Notes: a model not told the origin generated them from the letters alone. A stretch of DNA of 6,986 bases from CAVAWX01 sp963592385 (GCA_963592385.1 CAVAWX010000086.1:1-6986); one strand, 5' to 3'; shown: positions 1 through 6,051, counted from the stretch's first letter. Program-made: numbers and translations.

Positions 1-4
1 GGCG

Positions 5-442
5 CTAGATTTTGGCTTTGGGCTTGTCCTTGTCGCCGGCGCGCTCCACGTACCCCGACACGAGCGAGAGAATCAAGAACAGCAGGCAGAGGCCGTCCAC
101 GATGTTGGCCGTCGTGCGGCAGTGCATGCCCTCGCCCGAGCAGACGCCGATTGCGAAACCGGTCAGGCAGACGACCGAACACGCGGCCAAGACGGCCACG
201 AGCCGGCAAGCCAGGCGGCCGACCCGGTCTTTGACGCCGTAGCAGCACAGGATGGCGCCGATGCCCGGCAAGAGGGCGAAGGGCACGGCCATGAAGGTCC
301 AGTGGCACTTCATGGGCACCGACCCGCTGACGCACTCGATCTGCGTGGTGCAGCCCCCCATCGCCACCGAGACTATCACCGCGACCACGAGGACCACGAG
401 CTCGACGCTGTTGATGATGATGCCGATCTTCTTGCCCTTCAT
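5..442 (-). CDS. DUF4418 family cysteine-rich membrane protein
   Basis: Function unknown. The 145-residue protein has four predicted membrane helices (about residues 6-28, 48-70, 79-100 and 112-131) and a short Lys/Asp-rich C-terminal tail. It contains 11 cysteines. The two outer loops end in related motifs, MKCHWT (residues 44-49) and MHCRTT (106-111), each leading into a helix, which suggests two similar halves. I recognise this M-x-C-H/R-x-T pattern and the size as DUF4418; this is recall, not a search. The start at 442 is chosen because AAGGAG lies 6 nt upstream of it. An in-frame ATG at 448 directly abuts that site and would be a poor start. It follows an FtsX-type ABC pair after a 233-nt spacer with stem-loops, so co-transcription is possible but not shown. 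The TAG stop ends 4 nt from the window edge, so any downstream terminator is not visible. Confidence 0.85.
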   Translation of the reverse strand: MKGKKIGIIINSVELVVLVVAVIVSVAMGGCTTQIECVSGSVPMKCHWTFMAVPFALLPGIGAILCCYGVKDRVGRLACRLVAVLAACSVVCLTGFAIGVCSGEGMHCRTTANIVDGLCLLFLILSLVSGYVERAGDKDKPKAKI

Positions 443-448
443 GCGCAT

Positions 449-454
449 CTCCTT
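449..454 (-). promoter_or_regulatory. Ribosome binding site deciding the DUF4418 start
   Basis: AAGGAG on the minus strand sits 6 nt before the ATG at 442 and 0 nt before the ATG at 448. The spacing favours the inner ATG and shortens the protein by two residues. Confidence 0.75.
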
Positions 455-530
455 CTATCTTCGGCGGCAGTGCGGCCGCCGCCCCGTATGTGCGGCGCCG
501 GCTCCCCTGCCTGCGCCTTCGTCTTCAAAC

Positions 531-546
531 GGCGCAAACAGGCGCC
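531..546 (-). other. Small stem-loop in the spacer (second of two)
   Basis: A perfect 5-bp GC-rich stem (GGCGC paired with GCGCC) closes a 6-nt loop. In the minus-strand RNA it is followed by GUUUGAAG, too short a U stretch for a convincing intrinsic terminator. With the larger stem-loop just upstream it could be a leaky terminator or RNA-processing element. Confidence 0.4.
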
Positions 547-551
547 TCTCT

Positions 552-576
552 CGGCGAAAAGCAAAGCTTCTCGCCG
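552..576 (-). other. Strong 11-bp stem-loop downstream of the FtsX-type ATPase
   Basis: Positions 552-562 and 566-576 form an 11-bp stem in minus-strand RNA, with one G-U pair and a UUU loop. No U-run follows it, so it is not a canonical intrinsic terminator. It starts about 105 nt after the ATPase stop and lies 103 nt or more before the DUF4418 start. It may protect the 3' end of the ABC-operon mRNA or cause partial termination. Confidence 0.55.
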
Positions 577-681
577 CGCCCGCGTGCGGTCCGCCGGCCT
601 CCTTCAACGCGCGGATGCGTCAAGCGCCTCCCACGCGACCGCATGCCCCATCATTGCACAAAAACAACCAGGACCTGCGCC

Positions 682-1494
682 TTACACGAAACGCCCGTCG
701 CGCAAGTGGAAGACGCGGTCCGCCCGAGCCGACAACGCCGCGTCGTGGGTGGCAAAGAGCAGGATGCCGCCGCGCTCCACGTGCTCGAACAGCGCCCGCG
801 TGACGCTGTTTGCCGAGTCCGCGTCCAGGTCGTTGGTGGGCTCGTCGGCGATGAGCACGGGCGGCGCCAACATGAGGGCGCGCGCGCAGGCCACGCGGCG
901 CTTCTGGCCGATGGACAGCTGGAAGGGGTAGTGGTCGGCGCGCTCGGCCAGCCCGAAGCGTTCCAGCAGCTCGCGGGCACGGGCCTCGTCGCGCGTGCGC
1001 GGGGCATCGGCCGCGTCGCCGGCCGCAGCGCTGGCATCGCCAGCCGCGCCGCCTTCCCGGGAGGCGCCGGCTTCACCATCCACGGCAGCCGCGCCGCCCT
1101 TGACGAAGCGCGCGGGCACCGTGACGTTTTCCCACGCGCGCAGCGAGCCGATGAGCTGCGTGTGCTGGAAGACGAAGCCGACCGTGCGCCCCCGCAGGGC
1201 CGAGCGCGCGTCGTCGGAGAGCTCGCGCGTGGCCTGCTCCCCCACGAACACGTCGCCAGACGTGGGCGTGAGTATGAGGCCGAGCATGGACAGCAGCGTG
1301 GACTTGCCCGAACCGGACGGCGAGACGAACGCGGCACTCGTGCCGGGCTCGACGGCAAACGAGGTCTCGGAGATGACCTCCACGTCCCCGTAGGCCTTGG
1401 CAAGCTTCTCGGCGCGTATCGTCGGGCAGGCCGCCATCGTCGCCGCGGCAGAGCGCGTCGCCGCCGCATCCTTTTTCACCGAAACATCCACCAC
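682..1494 (-). CDS. ABC transporter ATP-binding protein, FtsX/MacB-partner type
   Basis: Cytoplasmic ATPase predicted to power the FtsX-like permease encoded just upstream. It is 270 residues long. Motifs in order: Walker A at 58-66 (SPSGSGKST, with Ser replacing the usual first Gly), Q-loop Gln110, signature LSIGQ at 193-197 (Ile replacing the usual Gly), Walker B ending in Asp217-Glu218, D-loop 222-224, and switch His250. An Ala/Gly-rich low-complexity insert at about 133-166 lies between the Q-loop and the signature, lengthening the helical subdomain. The catalytic Lys64, Glu218 and His250 are all present, so it looks active. The start is GTG (1494), or a second GTG immediately after it; AGGA lies 9 nt upstream and a GGGGG stretch overlaps the permease stop. 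ATG at codon 20 has no Shine-Dalgarno site. Only 6 nt separate this gene from the permease gene, indicating co-transcription. The transported substrate cannot be read from the ATPase. Confidence 0.93.
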   Translation of the reverse strand: MVDVSVKKDAAATRSAAATMAACPTIRAEKLAKAYGDVEVISETSFAVEPGTSAAFVSPSGSGKSTLLSMLGLILTPTSGDVFVGEQATRELSDDARSALRGRTVGFVFQHTQLIGSLRAWENVTVPARFVKGGAAAVDGEAGASREGGAAGDASAAAGDAADAPRTRDEARARELLERFGLAERADHYPFQLSIGQKRRVACARALMLAPPVLIADEPTNDLDADSANSVTRALFEHVERGGILLFATHDAALSARADRVFHLRDGRFV

Positions 1495-1500
1495 GTCCCC

Positions 1501-2706
1501 CTATCCTATGTCGCCTTGCTGCATGGCAAGCGAGGGGTCCAGCCGCGCGATCTGGCGCAGCGGCGCGGCGATGGAGACGAGCGCGAGCACGGCGAAGAGC
1601 ACGACGAGGCCGGCCACGAGCAGCGCCACGCCGCCCGCGCCCAGCGCGATGAAGGGAAACGAGGCGCTTTGCCCCAGAAGCGAGACGAGCCAGGTGTAGA
1701 CGCCCGCGCCCAGCGCGAACCCGAGCACCAACCCCGCCCCCGTGATGAGCGCGACCTCGCCTGCGATCAGGCGGCGCATCTGGCGCACGGACGCGCCCAG
1801 CGCCCGATACAGCGACAACTCGCTTTTGCGCTCCCACACGCACGAGTAGAAACGCGCGAAGAGCTGCACGAGCGTGACGACGAGCATGGCCACGCCCGCG
1901 GCCAGCAGCACGGAAAACACCGCCTGCAGCTGCTCCTGCGAACTTGCCACGACGTTCGCGCGGCGTATGACCTTCACGTCGCCCGTGTTTTCGATCGACG
2001 TCGTCAGGCGCGCGATGTCGGCGCCGTCTTCGACCTCGACGAGCACGCTGGACAGCAGCGCGTCCGGCGAGCCGTACCTGTCCCACAGATACGACAGCCC
2101 CTGCGCCTGCGCGGACAGCTCGCGCGCCACGTCGATGTTGAGCAGCATGGAGGCGTCGAGGTCCGTGCCGGAGGCGTCGAGGCGGGCGACCACCTTGAAG
2201 CTGCGCCCGAGCAGCATGGTCGTCTGGCCCACCGTGCCCGTCGCGCCCGAACCCACGACTATCTCGTCGTCGGCCAGCCCGCGCGACAAATCGTAGCTGG
2301 TGAAGGGCTGCACCGTCCAGTCGGTGGAGAAGTCCACCCCTATCACGCGCGTCATGCCGTCGTCCGAGCAGCAGGGCTGGTTCAGCGACTGGCTGTAGAA
2401 CTGGCGCGTCGCCTGCTTCACCCCGTCGGCGCCCGCGACCTTGTCGTAGACGTCTTCGGAGAAGTAGATGGCCGCCGGGGCGCCCGTGAACAGCAAAGAG
2501 CTGTCGGAGACCTCGTCGGCTGCCGAGGAGGGCACGACCAGCAGGTCGGCCCCCCCGCGGGCAAGCGAGGTCTCCACGCCGGCCTGCACGCCGCCGTAGG
2601 TCATCCCGAGGGCGAAAAACACCGTCACGGACAACGCCACGGACAGCACGACCGAGACCGTGGAGACCTTGCGCATCTTCAGGCTATGGAAGATCAGCTC
2701 CTTCAT
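1501..2706 (-). CDS. FtsX/MacB-like ABC transporter permease
   Basis: Membrane subunit of a type VII (MacB/LolCE-like) ABC system, a class that acts on extracytoplasmic or membrane-embedded substrates rather than forming an ordinary import channel. The 401 residues show TM1 at about 15-37, a large extracytoplasmic domain at 38-262, then TM2 263-287, TM3 316-344 and TM4 354-381. ERKSELSLYRALGAS follows TM2, typical of FtsX-family permeases. The ectodomain carries adjacent Cys112-Cys113 in PCCSDDG followed by RVIGVD; I recall a similar CCS element in permeases of DUF2318-linked iron-type operons, which needs checking. One permease gene is present, so a homodimer is likely. ATG at 2706 gives an MKEL start typical of such proteins; the only upstream in-frame alternative is TTG at 2718. 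Neither has a good ribosome binding site, and the SBP stop is 19 nt upstream, so coupled translation is likely. Confidence 0.9.
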   Translation of the reverse strand: MKELIFHSLKMRKVSTVSVVLSVALSVTVFFALGMTYGGVQAGVETSLARGGADLLVVPSSAADEVSDSSLLFTGAPAAIYFSEDVYDKVAGADGVKQATRQFYSQSLNQPCCSDDGMTRVIGVDFSTDWTVQPFTSYDLSRGLADDEIVVGSGATGTVGQTTMLLGRSFKVVARLDASGTDLDASMLLNIDVARELSAQAQGLSYLWDRYGSPDALLSSVLVEVEDGADIARLTTSIENTGDVKVIRRANVVASSQEQLQAVFSVLLAAGVAMLVVTLVQLFARFYSCVWERKSELSLYRALGASVRQMRRLIAGEVALITGAGLVLGFALGAGVYTWLVSLLGQSASFPFIALGAGGVALLVAGLVVLFAVLALVSIAAPLRQIARLDPSLAMQQGDIG

Positions 2707-2725
2707 CGTGAATGCCAAATGCGCC

Positions 2726-3793
2726 CTACGCGCCCTGGTAGTTCACCATCTTCTTGTAGAGGTCGCCCATGATGTAGGAGTCGACGTCGGCCGGGGCGTT
2801 TTCCATAGCGCCGGCCTTGTTGATGGACTCCCAGATGTACTTGAAGGACTTGTCGATCTCGTTTTTGTCGCCGGAGATGAAGCGGTAGGCCTCGACCTCT
2901 TTCTCCATCATCTCGCGGGTGAAGCCGGAGTCGGTGTTCACCGGCACGTAGCCCTTGTCGATGGCGAGCGCGCAGGCGTCAGAGACGTTGGAGCGGATCC
3001 AGTCGGCCGACTTCTTGAAGCCCTCGCAGAGCTTCTTGCCGACCTCGGGGTCCTCGGAGAGCTTCTTGGTGGACAGGCCGACGAAGCAGCACAGGATGTC
3101 CTTGATGCCGTCGTCGAAGGTCCACGACCAGAAGCGCGTGCGCGTGGAGTCCTTGTCCAGCGAGATGTCCGGCCAGGGGTCGTAGGCCGCGAAGGCGTCG
3201 ATCTCGCCGCTGGCCAGCGCGCCGTCCATCTGGGCGTTCTTGTAGCTGACCCAGTTCACCTTGCTGGGGTCCTTGCCGCCGTCGACCATGAGGCCGGAGA
3301 GCATGATCTGCGCGATCGAGCCCACCTCGGCGGCGACGTTCTTGCCCTCGAGGTCGGTGGCCGTCTTGATGCCGGAGGCCGCCGAGGAGACGCCCTGCTG
3401 GCAGCCGTAGTGCAGCGAGTCGATGATCACGCACTCGAGCCCCTGCTCCATCGGCTTGAACTTGTCGGGCGTCAGCTCGAAGCAGTCCAGCGTGCCGTTG
3501 GCCATGAGGGGCGCGACGTCCTCGGTGATCTTCATGATCTCGATGTCGAGGCCGGCCTCCTTGAAAAAGCCCTTCTCGTAGCCGACGTAGATGGGCATCT
3601 CGCAGGTGCCGCCCCAGTAGCCGAGAATCGCTTTGCTCGTGCCCGAGGAGCTGGAGCTGCTCGAGCTCTTGGACGAATCCGAGCTGCTCGACGAGCTGGA
3701 GTTGCTGTTGCAGCCCGCAAGCCCCATCGCCATGGCGCCGCCGGCCACCACGCCGGAGGCCTTCACGAAGTCGCGCCTTGAAACCTTCTTCAT
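2726..3793 (-). CDS. Tat-exported lipoprotein substrate-binding protein, NitT/TauT (NMT1/SsuA-like) family
   Basis: Captures substrate outside the membrane and delivers it to the adjacent permease and ATPase. The 355-residue precursor has a twin-arginine signal (S5-R6-R7-D8-F9-V10-K11), a hydrophobic Ala/Gly segment and lipobox LAGC with lipidated Cys28. A Ser-rich spacer (about 30-53) precedes a two-lobed periplasmic-binding fold that opens with ILGYWGG and the family-typical YVGYEKGFFKEAGLDIE. A DPW motif lies at 205-207. The mature domain has eight more cysteines (64, 104, 121, 131, 235, 236, 256, 274), unusual for the family. Cys64 and Cys131 lie in loops that in relatives line the ligand site. 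Substrate is not assigned: sulfonates, nitrate, pyrimidine precursors and others are all known in the family. ATG at 3793 is preferred because AGGTG lies 6 nt upstream; GTG at 3802 is an alternative. Tat use suggests folding, possibly with a cofactor, before export. Confidence 0.92.
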   Translation of the reverse strand: MKKVSRRDFVKASGVVAGGAMAMGLAGCNSNSSSSSSSDSSKSSSSSSSSGTSKAILGYWGGTCEMPIYVGYEKGFFKEAGLDIEIMKITEDVAPLMANGTLDCFELTPDKFKPMEQGLECVIIDSLHYGCQQGVSSAASGIKTATDLEGKNVAAEVGSIAQIMLSGLMVDGGKDPSKVNWVSYKNAQMDGALASGEIDAFAAYDPWPDISLDKDSTRTRFWSWTFDDGIKDILCCFVGLSTKKLSEDPEVGKKLCEGFKKSADWIRSNVSDACALAIDKGYVPVNTDSGFTREMMEKEVEAYRFISGDKNEIDKSFKYIWESINKAGAMENAPADVDSYIMGDLYKKMVNYQGA

Positions 3794-3799
3794 GTCCTT

Positions 3800-3807
3800 C
3801 ACCTTTT
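3800..3807 (-). promoter_or_regulatory. Ribosome binding site of the substrate-binding protein gene
   Basis: AAAAGGTG on the minus strand ends 6 nt before ATG 3793. A second purine stretch (AAAGGG) further upstream could serve GTG 3802, so the start is favoured rather than proven. Confidence 0.6.
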
Positions 3808-3832
3808 CCCTTTCAAACTTGCTCCCTTTTTC

Positions 3833-3874
3833 GGCCGATGCGCCCGAACACGCGCTGCGTGCCCGGCATCGGCC
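3833..3874 (-). other. Interrupted stem-loop just upstream of the SBP gene
   Basis: A perfect 9-bp inverted repeat (GGCCGATGC at 3833-3841 with GCATCGGCC at 3866-3874) encloses an inner 5-bp stem (3849-3853 with 3857-3861) closed by a 3-nt loop. It lies in the 147-nt gap between the importer ATPase and the SBP gene. In minus-strand RNA it is followed by GAAAAAGGG, not a U-run, so it is not an intrinsic terminator for this operon. A role in mRNA processing or 5'-end protection, raising SBP over its membrane partners, is inferred; intergenic structures next to SBP genes are known to do this in other ABC operons. Confidence 0.55.
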
Positions 3875-3934
3875 CTTTCCTATCGAGACGCCCCTTCGCC
3901 TTCGTGGTGAAGCAGGCGGTGTCTCCTCTCCTGT

Positions 3935-3950
3935 GCCCGCCTACGCGGGC
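3935..3950 (-). other. Hairpin with the importer-ATPase stop codon in its loop
   Basis: A perfect 6-bp stem (GCCCGC at 3935-3940, GCGGGC at 3945-3950) leaves a 4-nt loop holding the TAG stop of the upstream ATPase gene. No U-run follows. It may be chance in such GC-rich sequence, or mark the 3' end of a processed permease-ATPase message. Confidence 0.35.
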
Positions 3951-4846
3951 GGACGCACGGGCGGCGCCGTCCGGCCGTCCGTTTCACCCGCAGCCGGCGC
4001 GGCATCGGCCTCGGCCTCGCGCTTCTCGCCCTCGGTGAGCGGGCCGCCGTGGTGCAGCAGATCGAGCAGCTGCGTGCGCAGCGCCACGAACTCGGGCGCG
4101 ACGCGATTGCGCGGCCGCGGCAAATCGATGGCCAGCTCGCCCACGAGCCTGCCCGGACGCGCCGACATGACGACGACGCGGTCGCACAGGTAGACCGCCT
4201 CCTCGATGTCGTGCGTGACGATGAGCATGGCCATGTGCGCCAGGTCGTGCATCTTCACTATCTCGTCTTGCAGCGCCGCGCGGGTGAAGGCGTCGAGCGC
4301 CGAGAGCGGCTCGTCGAAGCACATGAGCGCCGGGTTCATGACGAACGCCCGCGCCAGGCCGCAGCGGCTGGCCATGCCGCCCGAAATCTGCGGCGGGTAG
4401 GAGTCCTCGAAGCCGCCGAGGCCCATCATCTCGATCAGGCGCGGAATCTTGTAGCTCTTCTCGTCGTACTCGCCGACGGCCTTCAACCCGAAGGCGATGT
4501 TCTCCTCGACGGTGAGCCACTCGAAGAGGTTGGCGTTTTGGAAGACCATTGCGCGGGCGCGGTCCGGGCCTTCCACCTCTTCCCCGTCGAAGACGATGGT
4601 GCCCGACAACGGGGAGTCGAGCCCTGCGACCATGCGCAGGAAGGTGGACTTGCCGCAGCCCGACGGCCCTATGATGCCGACGATCTCGTCGCCTTTCACC
4701 GTCAGGGAGAAGTTGTCGAGCGCCCAGGTCTCGGCGTCGCCGTCGAGGAAGGTCTGGGTGATGCCGGTCGCGACGAGGGAGTGCTCGCCGCTCGACTCGA
4801 ACAGCGGCGCGTTCGGCTTGTCGTCTATGGCGTGCTTCTTTGCCAT
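3941..4846 (-). CDS. ABC transporter ATP-binding protein, NitT/TauT (SsuB/TauB-like) family
   Basis: Cytoplasmic ATPase driving the importer formed with the permease and SBP genes on either side. It is 301 residues from ATG 4846. Motifs in order: Walker A GPSGCGKST (60-68), Q-loop Gln103, signature ISGGM (154-158, a variant of LSGGQ), Walker B ending in Asp178-Glu179, D-loop SALD (182-185), switch His212. The RPRNRVAPEF segment after the nucleotide-binding domain matches the C-terminal pattern of TauB/SsuB/NrtD relatives. The last 30 or so residues are a Glu/Ala/Pro-rich tail, probably disordered. The start is set by AGGTGG 5 nt upstream of ATG 4846, a site that overlaps the permease TAG; two in-frame GTG codons just upstream are poorer choices. 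The 9-nt gap to the permease stop indicates translational coupling. All catalytic residues are present. Confidence 0.93.
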   Translation of the reverse strand: MAKKHAIDDKPNAPLFESSGEHSLVATGITQTFLDGDAETWALDNFSLTVKGDEIVGIIGPSGCGKSTFLRMVAGLDSPLSGTIVFDGEEVEGPDRARAMVFQNANLFEWLTVEENIAFGLKAVGEYDEKSYKIPRLIEMMGLGGFEDSYPPQISGGMASRCGLARAFVMNPALMCFDEPLSALDAFTRAALQDEIVKMHDLAHMAMLIVTHDIEEAVYLCDRVVVMSARPGRLVGELAIDLPRPRNRVAPEFVALRTQLLDLLHHGGPLTEGEKREAEADAAPAAGETDGRTAPPVRPPA

Positions 4847-4851
4847 CTTCA

Positions 4852-4857
4852 CCACCT
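4852..4857 (-). promoter_or_regulatory. Ribosome binding site overlapping the permease stop codon
   Basis: AGGTGG on the minus strand ends 5 nt before ATG 4846 and shares two bases with the permease TAG stop. This supports coupled translation of permease and ATPase and favours the ATG over GTG at 4855. Confidence 0.65.
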
Positions 4858-5983
4858 ACCAACGCACCACGGACTTCTGCCACTTCATCACGCGGTCGCG
4901 CAGCTTGAAGAGCAGGCTGATGAGTATGTAGAAGATGATGATGAAGACGCCCACCGTGGCGAACACCTTGTAGTACTCGCCCCAGGCCTGCGCCCAGTTG
5001 ATGTACCAGCCCAGGCCCGCCTTCACCCCGAGCTGCTCGGAGATGATGAGGGCACCGAAGCTGGAGGACAGGCCCATGAACAGCGCGTCGAAAATCTGGG
5101 GCACGGCGGCCGGCAGCGCGACGTGGAAGAGGATGTAGGGCTCGCTGGCGCCCATGGTGCGGGCGGCCTCGATCTTGCGCTTGTCGGTCGAGCGTATGGC
5201 CGACGAGAGCATGAGCGCGAGGGGAAACCATATGGCCACGGCGATGAGCAGCACGCCGGCCAGGTGCGAGGTGGGCATGAGGACGATGGCGATGGGCAGC
5301 CACGCGGCCGACGGCACCGGGCCGATGAACTTCAGCAGCGGGGCGAACCAGTAGTTGGCGATTTTCGACCAGCCCATGAGCAGGCCGGTGAGAAAGCCGC
5401 TGACGAGGCCGGCCACGATGCCCTCGGCCAGCAGGACCATCGAGGCGGCGAGGTTGTTCAGGTACTGCCCGACGTTGCTGGGGACGGCCTCGAGCACGCG
5501 GTCGGGGCTGGGCGCGAACGGCAGGAGCATGACGCCGGTTTTCAGCGTGAGCACGTCGATCAGCTCGATGATGGCGTAGATGGCCGCGAGCAGGTAGCAG
5601 TACTTGACGATGAGGTTGCGCAGGCGCGGGACGAAGATGGCGACGACGACCGAGGCGCCGTAGGCCACCATGGAGACGACGAGGAAGAGGGGGTAGTAGG
5701 ACTCCTCGTAGCCCGCCGGGTAGACGTTGGGCAGGCCGAGCGTCATCCCGAGCGCGATGAGCATGACCGGGATGGGCAAGATCATCTGCATGAACTCGCG
5801 GAAGGTGGAGAGCTGCTTTTGGACGACGCGGCGCGTGGGCGGCTGCTGGGTGGACGGCTGCGCGGACGGGGCGCCCGGCTGGCCTTCTGCGGCGCGGCTG
5901 GCCGACGCGGCAGGTTCCTGTCCTGCCGCCTGCGCAGCGTGCGCTTTGTGCGCCTGCGGCGCTTCTCCGTGCGAAAAACCCAT
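4856..5983 (-). CDS. ABC transporter permease, NitT/TauT (SsuC/TauC-like) family, with N-terminal extension
   Basis: Membrane channel subunit of the importer. It is 375 residues, against roughly 250-280 for usual SsuC/TauC proteins. The C-terminal two thirds are the family core: PFAPSPDRVLEAV (155-167) resembles the segment before the first core helix, followed by helices through about 360. The cytoplasmic EAA coupling loop is at 272-295 (EAARTMGAS, then ALPAAVPQI), which docks the ATPase. Preceding the core are a soluble Ala/Gln/Pro-rich tail (1-55) and about three extra membrane helices (67-88, 98-118, 125-147). GGAGGGG lies 8 nt upstream of ATG 5983, so the long N-terminus is well supported. 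It is first of the three importer genes and lies behind a possible promoter. The transported compound is unknown. Confidence 0.92.
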   Translation of the reverse strand: MGFSHGEAPQAHKAHAAQAAGQEPAASASRAAEGQPGAPSAQPSTQQPPTRRVVQKQLSTFREFMQMILPIPVMLIALGMTLGLPNVYPAGYEESYYPLFLVVSMVAYGASVVVAIFVPRLRNLIVKYCYLLAAIYAIIELIDVLTLKTGVMLLPFAPSPDRVLEAVPSNVGQYLNNLAASMVLLAEGIVAGLVSGFLTGLLMGWSKIANYWFAPLLKFIGPVPSAAWLPIAIVLMPTSHLAGVLLIAVAIWFPLALMLSSAIRSTDKRKIEAARTMGASEPYILFHVALPAAVPQIFDALFMGLSSSFGALIISEQLGVKAGLGWYINWAQAWGEYYKVFATVGVFIIIFYILISLLFKLRDRVMKWQKSVVRW

Positions 5984-5991
5984 GTAGCGTG

Positions 5992-5998
5992 CCCCTCC
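5992..5998 (-). promoter_or_regulatory. Strong ribosome binding site of the importer permease gene
   Basis: GGAGGGG on the minus strand, 8 nt before ATG 5983. It is the strongest Shine-Dalgarno site in the window and confirms the start of the extended permease. Confidence 0.8.
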
Positions 5999-6019
5999 AT
6001 CTGTTGCTTAACGTTCGAT

Positions 6020-6051
6020 ATTCTACCCCAGCCGAAGGGTGTTGTGTGCAA
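6020..6051 (-). promoter_or_regulatory. Possible promoter of the ABC operon
   Basis: On the minus strand TAGAAT (6025-6020) matches the -10 consensus at five of six positions and lies 36 nt before the permease start. A TTGCAC hexamer (6051-6046) could be a -35, but the 20-nt spacer is longer than the usual 16-18. The surrounding sequence is the most AT-rich in this part of the window. An imperfect dyad of form TGC-N8-GCA (6047-6060) overlaps the -35 and could be an operator, weakly supported. Confidence 0.4.

Larger units (their letters stand above)
449..681 (-). other. Gene-free spacer between the FtsX-type ATPase and DUF4418
   Basis: This 233-nt stretch has no convincing gene. It contains two tandem stem-loops (listed separately) and, near the DUF4418 gene, its ribosome binding site. 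A TTGACG hexamer occurs on the minus strand, but no matching -10 box lies 16-18 nt downstream, so I do not call a promoter. DUF4418 may be read from the upstream operon or from a promoter I cannot recognise. Confidence 0.6.

Noticed and set aside
604..654. A 16-codon minus-strand ORF starting ATGATG just after the ATPase gene
   Set aside because: No Shine-Dalgarno site, no hydrophobic or leader-peptide character, and such short frames are expected by chance.
651..684. Possible frameshift at the end of the FtsX-type ATPase, since another frame runs on to 651
   Set aside because: The annotated frame ends in the usual DRVFHLRDGRFV-type terminus of the family, so no missing C-terminus needs explaining.
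490..2772. A 760-codon open frame on the plus strand opposite the FtsX-type genes
   Set aside because: Its product is Arg/His/Gly-rich without domains, and it lies exactly antisense to two well-supported ABC genes. High-GC codon bias removes stops from the opposite strand.
3635..3706. Repetitive stretch in the SBP gene as a DNA repeat element
   Set aside because: It encodes the Ser-rich spacer after the lipidated Cys, a common tether in Gram-positive lipoproteins; the repetition follows from the Ser codons.
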